Positions 16,945-25,828 of a stretch of DNA of 33,014 bases are shown piece after piece; the stretch's first letter is position 1, and each line of letters starts with the position of its first letter. Source of the stretch: Roseibacillus ishigakijimensis. Its GTDB lineage: Bacteria; Verrucomicrobiota; Verrucomicrobiia; Verrucomicrobiales; Akkermansiaceae. The stretch covers positions 1 to 33,014 of the forward strand of contig NZ_JAENIO010000045.1 of the NCBI RefSeq assembly GCF_016595415.1, in the 5' to 3' direction. The position numbers and the translations under genes are program-made. The notes beneath the pieces are model-generated. The model had not been told where the DNA came from, made no database searches, and saw nothing but the letters and a program-made list of their open reading frames with translations.

Positions 16945-17840
16945 CGCTCCTCCTTTCGAAAAATCACGGCCTGCCACAGGCATTCCCGCACCACTTGGCG
17001 ACTGACCTTCGCCTTTTTGCCTGCCTCCCCAAGCGGCCGCTTCTCCAGCAAAGCGAGAGTTTCCAAGCCCAAGAGGGCCGGGAGGACAGAAGCCAGCCGT
17101 GCGCGCCAGCCCCTCACCGCCCGACTATAGGTCAACCCGTCCTGGAGGTATTCGCGTGCTCGCGCCAGCCATGCCGACCGGTCCCCCACCAGATATCGCC
17201 GGCCGCGGACCTCATCCTCGGCCTCATCACGCAGAATGTTCACCAGTTGCAGGCCCTTGCCGTAGCGGCAGCCCAAGCGCTTCATCTCCGCCGGGGAACG
17301 ATCGGCAAAGGAATCGTCGCTGAGAAACCCGACTTCGGTCCAGAACTCCCCCACGCAACCGGCCACCCGGTAGCAGTAGTCCTCCAACTCGGCCTCCTCG
17401 GCCAAAGCGGTAACCTCTCCGGGAGGGAAGCGCTCCAAGTCCCATTTTTGGCCCGAAACGATGGTCTCCACCACCACCCGCACCGCTTCCCGCTCGCCAT
17501 CGGGCAGGGTTTGCCACCACACAAAGACCTCCTCCAGTCGTCCCATCAGCACGCGCTCGCCTTCCTTCAGCCCCTCCTCCCCGGCCATGGCGGCACAGCG
17601 GGAAAAAAAGTCCGTCGCCTGCCCGCCTGCAAGGAGCCCCGCAAATTGCTCCAAAAGCGCCAACCGGGCCTCCCGCTCTCCTCCGCAATCCGCAATGGTA
17701 TCACTGGCCCGGGCCAAGAGATAGCCCACGCTGGTGGCCTCCCGCATCCCCGCCGACAGGGCGCGCAGGGTGAGGTAGAAAGAACGCGAAACATCGCGCA
17801 GAACATCAGTGCCGAGGGATTTGCAAGCGGACCGGGACAT
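16941..17840 (-). CDS. Squalene/phytoene synthase family protein
   Basis: This family joins two prenyl diphosphates head to head, giving squalene or phytoene for hopanoids, sterols or carotenoids. The 299-residue product has both Mg2+-binding Asp motifs: DTIAD (47-51) and DEAED (205-209, in LQLVNILRDEAEDEVRGRR). It also has SRSFYLTLRAL near the N-terminus and YCYRVAGCVGEFW (155-167). The SRSFYLTLR opening recalls squalene synthases and the NILRD..ED..RGR block recalls HpnD/CrtB, so product and substrate cannot be fixed from sequence. The start is set at 17840 (MSRSACKSLG); an upstream in-frame ATG at 17879 is weaker. Its stop overlaps the 5-oxoprolinase start. No carotenoid or hopanoid partner genes are seen nearby. 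Confidence 0.88.
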   Translation of the reverse strand: MSRSACKSLGTDVLRDVSRSFYLTLRALSAGMREATSVGYLLARASDTIADCGGEREARLALLEQFAGLLAGGQATDFFSRCAAMAGEEGLKEGERVLMGRLEEVFVWWQTLPDGEREAVRVVVETIVSGQKWDLERFPPGEVTALAEEAELEDYCYRVAGCVGEFWTEVGFLSDDSFADRSPAEMKRLGCRYGKGLQLVNILRDEAEDEVRGRRYLVGDRSAWLARAREYLQDGLTYSRAVRGWRARLASVLPALLGLETLALLEKRPLGEAGKKAKVSRQVVRECLWQAVIFRKEER

Positions 17841-17972
17841 ACTCGGGGCCGACCTTAACGCCTGCCTTGCCCGCGACAATGGCAGAGCGGGAGAACTTGC
17901 GTCTCTCCTGCATTTTCTTCAAGAACACCCTAAACTTTCGCAAAGCGATTTCGTTACTAAAACAACTCGACC

Positions 17973-20900
17973 ATGAACCGCCTTCTTCTTCTGCTCTTGC
18001 TCGTGCCTTTTTCGCTCTCCGCCCAGGAGCTGCCCGAGACGTTTCAGGCCCCCGTTTCCTATCAAGGCGAGAGCTATCAGGTCGACTTTGTGCGCCACTC
18101 CAACCGTTCCCCGGAATTTGAAGTCTGGGTCCAGCAAGACGATGGCAGCTTTATCGAACACGAGGCGGGCGAAGTGCGCACCTATCTGGGGGAAATCGCG
18201 GAATTGCCCGGAGCCATGGTCTCGGCGGTGCGACGCCACGATGGCGACCTCTATTATCGGGTGGCCTTCGAAGACGGAGAGGAGTGGATCAATGAAGGGG
18301 GCAGCACGTCCCTGCGCACCGATAGAGACTGGACCCCCAATTGGCCGGACTACCTGACCCCGGAAGGAGGGGCGGGCTCGGAAATCTTTGCCGCCGAGGT
18401 CACTGTCGATTGGCCGCACAGTCAATTTTCCCGCAATGGCAGCGCCGAGGCGGCCCTGGAAATGATCGAATACAGCATCCAATCCGCCAATCTCATCTAT
18501 CTTCGCCAGGCGGGAGTCCTCCATCAGGTCGGCCGTGTCTTTCTCAGAGCCAGCGCCGAGCAGGATCCCTACGCGGGAATGACGACCACAACCCCGCTCT
18601 TGCACAAGATCGTTAGCGAATGGCTACTCGTGCTCGACGAGCAATTCCCCGTCACCCACGATCTGGGCTTGGTGGCGACCTCGGCGACCGGTGGCGGGCT
18701 GGCCTACGTGGGGGTGGTGGGCAATCCCGGTTATTCTTCCAATGGAGCCAGTGAGGAAGGCGACTTTTGCACCGTCTGGCGGCATGAGGTCGGTCACAAC
18801 TGGACCCTCAGTCACTTTGACGGTGGAGCCCCTGAAGGAGCCACCATCAACTCCAACAACCGTCTGGCGCGCATGTCCGGCCCGGAGCAGGCCAAGGTCA
18901 TCGCCCATCGCGTGGACCGCACCGCCCACCTCGACAACCTGGGCCCCTACTCCTTTTCCCTACCCCCGAGCGCCAGCCTGGATCGAGCCCGCTATTCCCC
19001 CCGGCAGGAAGCCACCGCGATCGACGTCTTGGCCAATGACCATGATGGCAATGGCGATTCATTGACCTTGACGGCCTTTCAGGAAGAAAGCGACCTGGGA
19101 GGACGGATTGTGCGCTCGCCCGGAACCGGTCCCAATGGTCGCGACGAGTTACTTTACTACCCTCCCACCCGTCTTTCCAAAACCGCGGACCGCTTCACCT
19201 ACCGCATCACCGACAGCACCGGCCGGGAAGCACTGGGCCATGTCATTCTCCAACTCCGTTACGATGATGACCTTCTCCTCCACCTGCCCTTTGATGAGAC
19301 CACCGGCACGACGGCGCGCGATCATTCTTCTTACAATAGCGGGGCCACTCTCTTCGCCGGCCAGAGCTGGACCGAAGGACACAACAACGGCGGGGTCCAC
19401 ACCATCGGGGCTCCGGGGATGACCGCCGAAAATCGCGGAGCCCCAACGGACGCCTTCACTATCACCACTTGGATCCAGCTGGACTACGACCAACCGGACG
19501 ATGCCGGCCTCGTTTTTTCCCGGCGAGACGGGACCGCCTGGGGGCTGAACTTCGGCACCGGCAACACCCTTCGTTACCATTGGAACAATCAGCATTGGGA
19601 TTGGGACTCCGGCCTGACCGTGCCCACCGGGGTCTGGGTCTTTGTCGCTCTCACCATTGCCCCCGACCAAGCCACCCTCACCCTCTTCGACGGTCAATCT
19701 CTCCAAAGCGCCACCAATCTGGCCCCCCATGGCGTGGAAGATCTCGCGATTCCGCTCACCATTGGGCTCGATCCCGCTTCTTTCTCCCGCGAATTCCAAG
19801 GCTCTCTCGACGATCTGCGCCTTTACCGCCGCACCCTCAGCCCGGAGGAAATCGCGGCCATGAGCCGGGGCTTGGCCAGCGCTTCCCATCCTCATCCCGC
19901 TCATTTCGAGGACATTGCCACCCTTCCCGCGGGCCTCACTTGGCAAGGCTCTCCCGCCGCCACCACCTACCGCGTCTTCTTTTCCCCCCACTATGCAGAA
20001 GTAGCGGAGGGGCAGGCGGGTGGACCGGCCGACCAAGGCACAACCACCGCCACCCACTTTCCCGCCACCGGCCTAGAGGACGAAACCACTTATTTCTGGC
20101 GCATCGACAGCAGTGACGGCTCCCAATGGATGCCCGGGCCCGTCTGGCACTTCAGCAAGGTCGATGACCAGCTGCTCGTGCGCTGGAAAATGGACGAAAG
20201 CTCCGGCACCACTGCCCACGCCTGCTGCGATCACCACTTCCCGGCGGAATTCCAAGGCACCCCGACTTGGGAGGCTGGTCCTATCAATGGTGCCATCTCG
20301 CTCGACGGAAGCAACGATTCCCTACGCGCTCCCGCTCTCAACCATCCCACCAACCAGTTTTCCATCACCGCTTGGATCAAACCGACAGAATTCCCTCCCC
20401 CCTTTGCGGCCCTGGTTTTTTCCCGCGGACCCAGCAGCGCCAGCGGCCTGAATTTCGGTCAAAACGGGGAACTCCGCTACCACTGGAAAGGTAGTCACTG
20501 GAATTGGAACTCGCAATTGACGCCTAACTTGGGCCAATGGAACTTCGTGGCCCTGACCATCGCGCCCGACGAAGCCACCCTTTATCTCGACGATGGCAGT
20601 GGTCTTCTCTCCGCCAGCCATAGCGCCAGCCACGCGGTGGAACCCTTCGACGCTCCTCTCTATCTGGGCCGCGATCCCAACCAGAATTCGCGCTATTTCC
20701 CCGGAGCCCTCGACGACATCCGCCTCTACGGACGCACCCTCTCCCCCTTCGAGGTGGCCGCCCTCAACACCGACCGCCCGGATACCTTCCTCACCTGGTC
20801 TGCGGAAAAAGGGAGCACCCGCGCGGATGGCGATCCCTATCCCCTCCTGCTGGAATACGCCCTCGACCTCGATCCCCACGCCCCGGACTCCCCCGAAGCG

Positions 20901-21170
20901 GCAGGGTGGCTTCAGAACGAGACCTTCTCCCTCTCCGTGCCGCATGCCGGGCTTCCAGACTACCTTCAGATCATCGAATCCTCCCCCGACCTCCTCCACT
21001 GGACCCGCCTCGCCACCCGGGAAGGCTACCAGCAGTGGGATGCCCTCGATAACGCTACTTTCCGGCTCACCCCCCTCGATGCCCACCGCAACCTGCTGAA
21101 AGCGGCCCCTGCCAGCCCCCAAGAGGAGCAATTCTTCCGCTTCCGGCTGGAAGAGATCTCTACCCCTTGA
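17973..21170 (+). CDS. Secreted zinc metalloprotease with two LamG domains (copy 1)
   Basis: The 1065-residue protein has a signal peptide (MNRLLLLLLLVPFSLSA, cut near residue 17). A protease domain holds the zinc motif HEVGHNWTLSH (271-281), with a possible Met-turn at ARMSGPE. A cadherin-like/tandem-95 type segment (DVLANDHDGNGDSLTL, from about 350) follows. Then come a LamG/concanavalin-like domain (about 430-630), an FN3-like stretch (631-728; ATTYRVFFS, TTYFWRIDSSDG), a second LamG domain (about 735-930) and a C-terminal module (about 936-1065; LLLEYALDLDP, IIESSPDLLHW, FFRFRLEE). The third motif position usually filled by Gly (HExxHxxGxxH) is Thr here. It likely cuts extracellular proteins or glycoproteins, with LamG domains binding glycans (inference). 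It is the GC-rich member of a tandem pair. Confidence 0.85.
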   Translation: MNRLLLLLLLVPFSLSAQELPETFQAPVSYQGESYQVDFVRHSNRSPEFEVWVQQDDGSFIEHEAGEVRTYLGEIAELPGAMVSAVRRHDGDLYYRVAFEDGEEWINEGGSTSLRTDRDWTPNWPDYLTPEGGAGSEIFAAEVTVDWPHSQFSRNGSAEAALEMIEYSIQSANLIYLRQAGVLHQVGRVFLRASAEQDPYAGMTTTTPLLHKIVSEWLLVLDEQFPVTHDLGLVATSATGGGLAYVGVVGNPGYSSNGASEEGDFCTVWRHEVGHNWTLSHFDGGAPEGATINSNNRLARMSGPEQAKVIAHRVDRTAHLDNLGPYSFSLPPSASLDRARYSPRQEATAIDVLANDHDGNGDSLTLTAFQEESDLGGRIVRSPGTGPNGRDELLYYPPTRLSKTADRFTYRITDSTGREALGHVILQLRYDDDLLLHLPFDETTGTTARDHSSYNSGATLFAGQSWTEGHNNGGVHTIGAPGMTAENRGAPTDAFTITTWIQLDYDQPDDAGLVFSRRDGTAWGLNFGTGNTLRYHWNNQHWDWDSGLTVPTGVWVFVALTIAPDQATLTLFDGQSLQSATNLAPHGVEDLAIPLTIGLDPASFSREFQGSLDDLRLYRRTLSPEEIAAMSRGLASASHPHPAHFEDIATLPAGLTWQGSPAATTYRVFFSPHYAEVAEGQAGGPADQGTTTATHFPATGLEDETTYFWRIDSSDGSQWMPGPVWHFSKVDDQLLVRWKMDESSGTTAHACCDHHFPAEFQGTPTWEAGPINGAISLDGSNDSLRAPALNHPTNQFSITAWIKPTEFPPPFAALVFSRGPSSASGLNFGQNGELRYHWKGSHWNWNSQLTPNLGQWNFVALTIAPDEATLYLDDGSGLLSASHSASHAVEPFDAPLYLGRDPNQNSRYFPGALDDIRLYGRTLSPFEVAALNTDRPDTFLTWSAEKGSTRADGDPYPLLLEYALDLDPHAPDSPEAAGWLQNETFSLSVPHAGLPDYLQIIESSPDLLHWTRLATREGYQQWDALDNATFRLTPLDAHRNLLKAAPASPQEEQFFRFRLEEISTP

Positions 21171-21193
21171 CTCCAGAAATGGACTCCGACAAT

Positions 21194-21229
21194 GTTTAGT
21201 CGATTTTTTTTTAACAAAAATGACTAAAC
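21194..21229. promoter_or_regulatory. Long imperfect palindrome before protease copy 2
   Basis: GTTTAGTC (21194-21201) is the exact reverse complement of GACTAAAC (21222-21229). Inside, ATTTTT (21203-21208) pairs with AAAAAT (21216-21221), leaving one bulged G. The 14-bp AT-rich stem lies between the two protease genes, 30 bases before the second ATG at 21260. It may be a terminator of the first gene or an operator of the second. The AT-rich stem without a T-tract after it makes an operator-like role at least as likely. Confidence 0.6.
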
Positions 21230-21259
21230 TTATCATGAGTCGCCCGTTTATAAAAAACC

Positions 21260-24200
21260 ATGAAACGGTTTTTTATTTTATTTGGCCTTTTGCTTTGCAG
21301 CCAAGCCCCGGCCCAGGAACTTCCCGAGACCTTCCAGGGAACCATCTCCTACAATGGCGAAAGTTTCGAGGTCGATTACGAGCGCTTTTCCAATCGCTCG
21401 CCAAATTTTGAAATTTGGATTCAGCAAGCGGATGGAACCTTTGCTGAATATGAGCCAGGAGAGGTACGAACCTACATTGGTCAAATTGACGAGCTTCCAG
21501 GAGCAATGGTCTCGGCAGTGAGAAAGAGCAACGGCGAGACCTTCTATAAAGTGAATTTCGCCAATGGAAACGAGTGGGTCAAAGAATCGGGCGCGACTAG
21601 CCAGCGGACCAATCAGACTTGGTCACCTCGTTGGCCCACTTTTCTCCTTGGTCAAGGAGGGGCCGGCTCAGGAATTCAAGCAGCCGAAGTCGCAGTCGAT
21701 TGGCCTGGGGTGCAGTTTGCCCGCAATGGCTCCGCCGCCGACTCCTTGGAAATGATCGAATATTCGGTTAATACCACCAATTTGATTTATCTGCGCCAAA
21801 CGGGCACGATGCATTACATCGGGCGGGTCATTCTCAGAGCTAATGCGAATCATGATCCCTATAAGGGACTATCAGGGATATCAGAGTTCTTTACTGAGCT
21901 CAGACGTCAATGGAACACAATTCTCCCCGCCACTTTCACTATGACCCACGATGTCGGCCTCGTTGCTGCGGCAGGCCTAGGAGGTGGTTTGGCAAGCAGC
22001 GATGTAGGTGAAATCGGCGGGCCAGGGTATAGCTCCAATTCGAGTTCCAATGCTGGCGATTTTGCCAACGTGTGGCGACATGAGGTCGGCCATCTCTGGT
22101 CTCTCGGTCACTTCGATGGTAACACCCCCGAAGGGCCAACCATCAATTCTGGCAATGGCCTAGCTAGGATGTCTGGACCGGAACAAGCCCTCGTCATCGC
22201 CCACCGGGATGATCGTACCGAGCATATCGACAATCTGGGACTCCCCTCTCTTTCCATCCCTCCCTCCGCCAGTTTGGATGCGGCTCAATACACCACTGCT
22301 TTAACACCGATTACGATTGACGTGGTCGGCAATGACCACGATGCCAATGGTGATTCGATCTCGATTAAAAATTTCGAGACTAAATCCCTTCTGGGTGGGA
22401 CCATTTCCCGTTCGGTAGGGACAGGGCCAAATGGCCGAGACCAACTCCGCTATCAACCACCGTTGAGCTATGACCAGAAGGTAGATCGCTTTAGGTACTA
22501 CATTGTGGACTCAACCGGACGAGAGGCCCTCGGTTACGTTAACCTGCGTCTCATACCAAATTCGGATCTGCTGCTCCATTTCACCATGAATGAAGGCACG
22601 GGCGTCTTCGTCGGTGATTCTTCTCCTTTCGTGACGCATGGAGATTACAAAGTCTTCGACGAAGACGCAAATAACTGGGAAGAAGGCATTATTGATGGCA
22701 GTGTCAATCTCAACTTTTTTGGTTATATTGAAAGTCAAGCTCGCAACACCCCCACCAACCACCTGACCATCACTGGGTGGATCAAAACAAAGAGTTCTCC
22801 TGATTCTTTTCCCAACGGATTTGCCGGATTCGTCTATTCGAAAAATGACGATTCCCACTGGGGCTTCGGCCTTATTGATGAAGAGGAATTAGCTTATAAT
22901 TGGGGAAACGAACATCAAAGGTGGAATTCAGGACTTTCGGTTCCGAAAGACACCTGGACCTTCGTGGCTTTGACCATCGCCCCCGATGAAGCCACTTTCT
23001 ATATGGATAGTGGCTCCGGCTTGCAAACGGCGAGCCGTACCGCCGTGCATGACGTCGATCCTCTGAGTGCCCCCATCGGAATAGGATGGGAGGGAGAACA
23101 ATTCTCTGGCTTCTTTAGTGAAGAAGCCCAAATCGACGACATCCGTGTCTACCAGCGAACCTTAAATGCTAGCGAAATCGCCCTGCTAGCCAACAAACTG
23201 GGAAGTCCTAGTAATCCTAGTCCCGAACCCTTTGTCCAAACGCTTACCACTCCCACTGCACTGGCGTGGTCGCCAGCTCCGGCAGCTACAGGCTATCGTG
23301 TATTTCTGTCCAATAAACTATCGGAAGTGCAGGAAGCCCTCCCAGATGGTCCTGCCGATAAAGGAATCGTCAACTCCCCAAGCTTTCCGCTAGACGAACT
23401 CAGCAATAATAACACCTATTTTTGGCGAGTAGACTCCACTGATGGCACCAACTGGTTTCCGGGGCCAGTCTGGATGTTCACTGTCCTCAACGATCTTCTG
23501 GCCCGATGGAAAATGGACGAAGGTTTTGGAGCAACCGCCTTCAATTCCACAGGAAACCATCTCTCGGCTCAATTCAACAGTTCACCACAATGGACGGAAG
23601 GAATCATCAACGGAGCACTCCAATTCGATGGATTGGACGATTTCCTCATCACCACTCCCCCAGAACTATCCACCAATAACTTAACCATCACTTGCTGGGT
23701 GTATCCGGAAGGATTCCAGAACGACTTTTCCGCAATCCTCTTCAGTCGGGGAGGTTCAACCGTAAGTGGGCTGCTCTTCGGACCGAGCCGCGACCTGCGC
23801 TACACTTGGGGAGGAGCGCACACTCAGTGGCTCTCCAGATTAGTGCCGAGCATTAACCAATGGAACTTTATTGCCCTAAGTGTAAGCCCTGAGGAAGCGA
23901 CCCTTTATTTGGATAGCGGATCTGGCCTGCGAACTGCAAAAAACATTGGTAACCATCGTATCGAAGCCTTTGATGCCGCCCTTAGAATTGGTGCAGATCC
24001 TGACACCAGTACACGGCGCTTCCGAGGTAAAATTGATGACCTTCGCATCTATCGACGAACACTAACCCTGAATGAAATCGCCAATCTCAACACCCGCAAT
24101 CCAGACTCCTTCTCGACTTGGTTACAAGAAAAAAGAGACGAAGGCCCCGATGGCGATGCCTTCCCGACGCTAGTGGAATACGGTCTCGATCTCCATCCCG

Positions 24201-24499
24201 GCCAAAACGACTCTCCCGAAAGCGGCCTCCAGCTCCACGAGGGCCAGATTCGCTTGGAAGTGCCCACCGCCGGTCGCTGGAACTACGAGCAATTCCTCGA
24301 GTCCTCCCCGGACCTGTTGCAGTGGACCACCATGGCCCGTCGCGATGCCTACAATCCTTGGGCCATGGACCGGGCCCAAGAATTGAACATCACCCAGAAC
24401 GAACCCGGCCGGCTGATTCTGGAAGCGACCCCAGAGGAGGCGGAAGACGCTCTCTTCTTCCGCTACCGCTTACAAGAAAGCTCCCCCAACGAGCCCTGA
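21260..24499 (+). CDS. Secreted zinc metalloprotease with two LamG domains (copy 2)
   Basis: This 1079-residue paralogue of the preceding gene has the same layout: signal peptide (MKRFFILFGLLLCSQAPAQ), a conserved start of the mature chain (ELPETFQ in both), and zinc motif HEVGHLWSLGH (274-284). The cadherin-like segment (DVVGNDHDANGDSISI), LamG 1, FN3-like part, LamG 2 and C-terminal module (LVEYGLDLHP, LESSPDLLQW, LFFRYRLQE) follow in the same order. The third consensus position (Gly) is Ser. Base use differs from its neighbour: the body is AT-rich, while the first ~100 bases and last ~370 bases are GC-rich. It starts 90 bases after copy 1 and ends 41 bases before hemW. Distinct substrates are likely, but unproven. 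Confidence 0.85.
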   Translation: MKRFFILFGLLLCSQAPAQELPETFQGTISYNGESFEVDYERFSNRSPNFEIWIQQADGTFAEYEPGEVRTYIGQIDELPGAMVSAVRKSNGETFYKVNFANGNEWVKESGATSQRTNQTWSPRWPTFLLGQGGAGSGIQAAEVAVDWPGVQFARNGSAADSLEMIEYSVNTTNLIYLRQTGTMHYIGRVILRANANHDPYKGLSGISEFFTELRRQWNTILPATFTMTHDVGLVAAAGLGGGLASSDVGEIGGPGYSSNSSSNAGDFANVWRHEVGHLWSLGHFDGNTPEGPTINSGNGLARMSGPEQALVIAHRDDRTEHIDNLGLPSLSIPPSASLDAAQYTTALTPITIDVVGNDHDANGDSISIKNFETKSLLGGTISRSVGTGPNGRDQLRYQPPLSYDQKVDRFRYYIVDSTGREALGYVNLRLIPNSDLLLHFTMNEGTGVFVGDSSPFVTHGDYKVFDEDANNWEEGIIDGSVNLNFFGYIESQARNTPTNHLTITGWIKTKSSPDSFPNGFAGFVYSKNDDSHWGFGLIDEEELAYNWGNEHQRWNSGLSVPKDTWTFVALTIAPDEATFYMDSGSGLQTASRTAVHDVDPLSAPIGIGWEGEQFSGFFSEEAQIDDIRVYQRTLNASEIALLANKLGSPSNPSPEPFVQTLTTPTALAWSPAPAATGYRVFLSNKLSEVQEALPDGPADKGIVNSPSFPLDELSNNNTYFWRVDSTDGTNWFPGPVWMFTVLNDLLARWKMDEGFGATAFNSTGNHLSAQFNSSPQWTEGIINGALQFDGLDDFLITTPPELSTNNLTITCWVYPEGFQNDFSAILFSRGGSTVSGLLFGPSRDLRYTWGGAHTQWLSRLVPSINQWNFIALSVSPEEATLYLDSGSGLRTAKNIGNHRIEAFDAALRIGADPDTSTRRFRGKIDDLRIYRRTLTLNEIANLNTRNPDSFSTWLQEKRDEGPDGDAFPTLVEYGLDLHPGQNDSPESGLQLHEGQIRLEVPTAGRWNYEQFLESSPDLLQWTTMARRDAYNPWAMDRAQELNITQNEPGRLILEATPEEAEDALFFRYRLQESSPNEP

Positions 24500-24540
24500 G
24501 AAACACTCGCCAAGCCCGGGCCCTCCCGCTAAGGGTGCGT

Positions 24541-25668
24541 GTGTCCGAGCCGCTCAGCCTCTACCTCCACCTGCCCTTCTGCCACAAGATCTGCCCCTAC
24601 TGCTCCTTCTACAAGCACACTCCCGGTGGCACCGACTTGGGAGCTTTTGTGGCCGGTATGCTTGCCGAGGGCCGCTATTGGGCGGAGCGATTGGACCATC
24701 CCCCCATCCGCACCATTTACCTCGGCGGCGGCACGCCTTCCCTGCTTTCGGAGAAGCATCTCAGCGAGCTCTTCCAAGGCTTGCAGGAGATTTTCGACTG
24801 GTCGGCGGTGGAAGAAGTCGATCTCGAAGCTAATCCCTCCACTTTCCATCTGAAAAAAGCGTGCCTTTTCCGGGAACTAGGCGTCACCCGCGTCTCCTTG
24901 GGCGTGCAGTCTTTTCAGGAAAAAGAACTCCAGGCTCTGGGCCGCGACCACACCGCGCAGGGAGCGGCGGAATCCTTTTACCTTCTGCGCAGCGCCGGCA
25001 TCCCCTCCTGCAATCTCGACCTCATGTTCTCGGTCCCACACCAGACCGAGGCCACTTGGGCCGACAATCTCGCGCAAGCCCTCGCCCTCCAGCCCGACCA
25101 CATTTCCTGCTACAACCTGACCTATGAGGAAGACACGAGCTACTTCGAACGCTTCGAGAAGGGCGAATTGAGCGACGATCCCGACCTCAATGCCCGCCTT
25201 TTCACCCTGGCCCATGAGACCCTGACAGCGGCGGGTTTTCACCATTACGAAACCTCCAACTACGGCACCCCCGGCCACTATTCACGCCACAACCTCAGCT
25301 ATTGGGAAGGACGTAGCTACCTCGGCCTGGGGCCCTCCGCCGTCTCCACCCTCAATGGCTGGGAAGAGCACTGCCACGCCAGCCGATGGAAGAACGTCCC
25401 CGATACCGCCGCCTATCTCCATCAGGTCGCCACCGTCGGACACGCCATGCACGAGCGCGAAAACCTCAGCGAGGAGCAATACAATCTCGAGCGCATCGCC
25501 CTCCTTCTTCGCACCGAGAGCGGTCTGCCCCGGCGCTATCTCCCCGCGAGCGCCGATTGCGCGTTTTTACAAGAAAACGGCTTGGCAACCTTGACCGGGA
25601 GTCACCTCGTCCTCACCCGCGAGGGAGCCCTTCTCGTCGACGCCATTGCGGAAAAATTGACGGAGTAA
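24541..25668 (+). CDS. hemW: Radical SAM protein HemW-like
   Basis: HemW is a radical SAM protein homologous to coproporphyrinogen oxidase HemN but thought to be a heme chaperone. The 375-residue product has the Fe-S motif CHKICPYC (C14, C18, C21), GGGTPS, and VSLGVQSFQ, with LDLMFSVPHQT further on. The HemW-type RHNLSYWEGRSYLGLGPSA block is also present. HNxxYW is the motif tied to heme binding in HemW, which favours HemW over HemN. The open frame runs on upstream into the end of protease copy 2, but that part has no HemW similarity; a GTG at 24541 (or 24535) after AAGGG is the likely start. It is 41 bases after the protease stop. Confidence 0.9.
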   Translation: MSEPLSLYLHLPFCHKICPYCSFYKHTPGGTDLGAFVAGMLAEGRYWAERLDHPPIRTIYLGGGTPSLLSEKHLSELFQGLQEIFDWSAVEEVDLEANPSTFHLKKACLFRELGVTRVSLGVQSFQEKELQALGRDHTAQGAAESFYLLRSAGIPSCNLDLMFSVPHQTEATWADNLAQALALQPDHISCYNLTYEEDTSYFERFEKGELSDDPDLNARLFTLAHETLTAAGFHHYETSNYGTPGHYSRHNLSYWEGRSYLGLGPSAVSTLNGWEEHCHASRWKNVPDTAAYLHQVATVGHAMHERENLSEEQYNLERIALLLRTESGLPRRYLPASADCAFLQENGLATLTGSHLVLTREGALLVDAIAEKLTE

Positions 25669-25828
25669 CCCTCGGTGTCACGATTCCACCACTTTTTGTC
25701 GTTTTTAATATGTTTTTTATTTAATTTACACATCCGACTAAACGACTTACCCTCGCCTCGTCCGGGGTCTCGCACTCAATTGCGGCATCCCCAGGCCTCC
25801 CCTCATTTGTCTCAGCCTTCACTCTCTC
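25669..25828 (+). promoter_or_regulatory. AT-rich leader before the lyase-like gene
   Basis: This 160-base gap contains an AT-rich block at 25690-25730 (tgtcgtttttaatatgtttt then tatttaatttacacatc) in otherwise GC-rich DNA, the likely promoter region of the lyase-like gene. CGACTAAACGAC (25735-25746) resembles the ACTAAAC of the palindrome before protease copy 2. No Shine-Dalgarno precedes the ATG at 25829. Confidence 0.4.

Noticed and set aside
14278-17130. 950-codon open frame on the plus strand opposite the 5-oxoprolinase and synthase genes
   Set aside because: It is antisense to two clearly recognised genes; long antisense frames are expected in GC-rich DNA, and its translation has no domain pattern.
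24118-24540. Upstream extension of the hemW frame
   Set aside because: It overlaps the coding end of protease copy 2 in another frame, is Arg/Pro/Ser-rich, and shows no HemW similarity; GTG 24541 or 24535 fits the family start.
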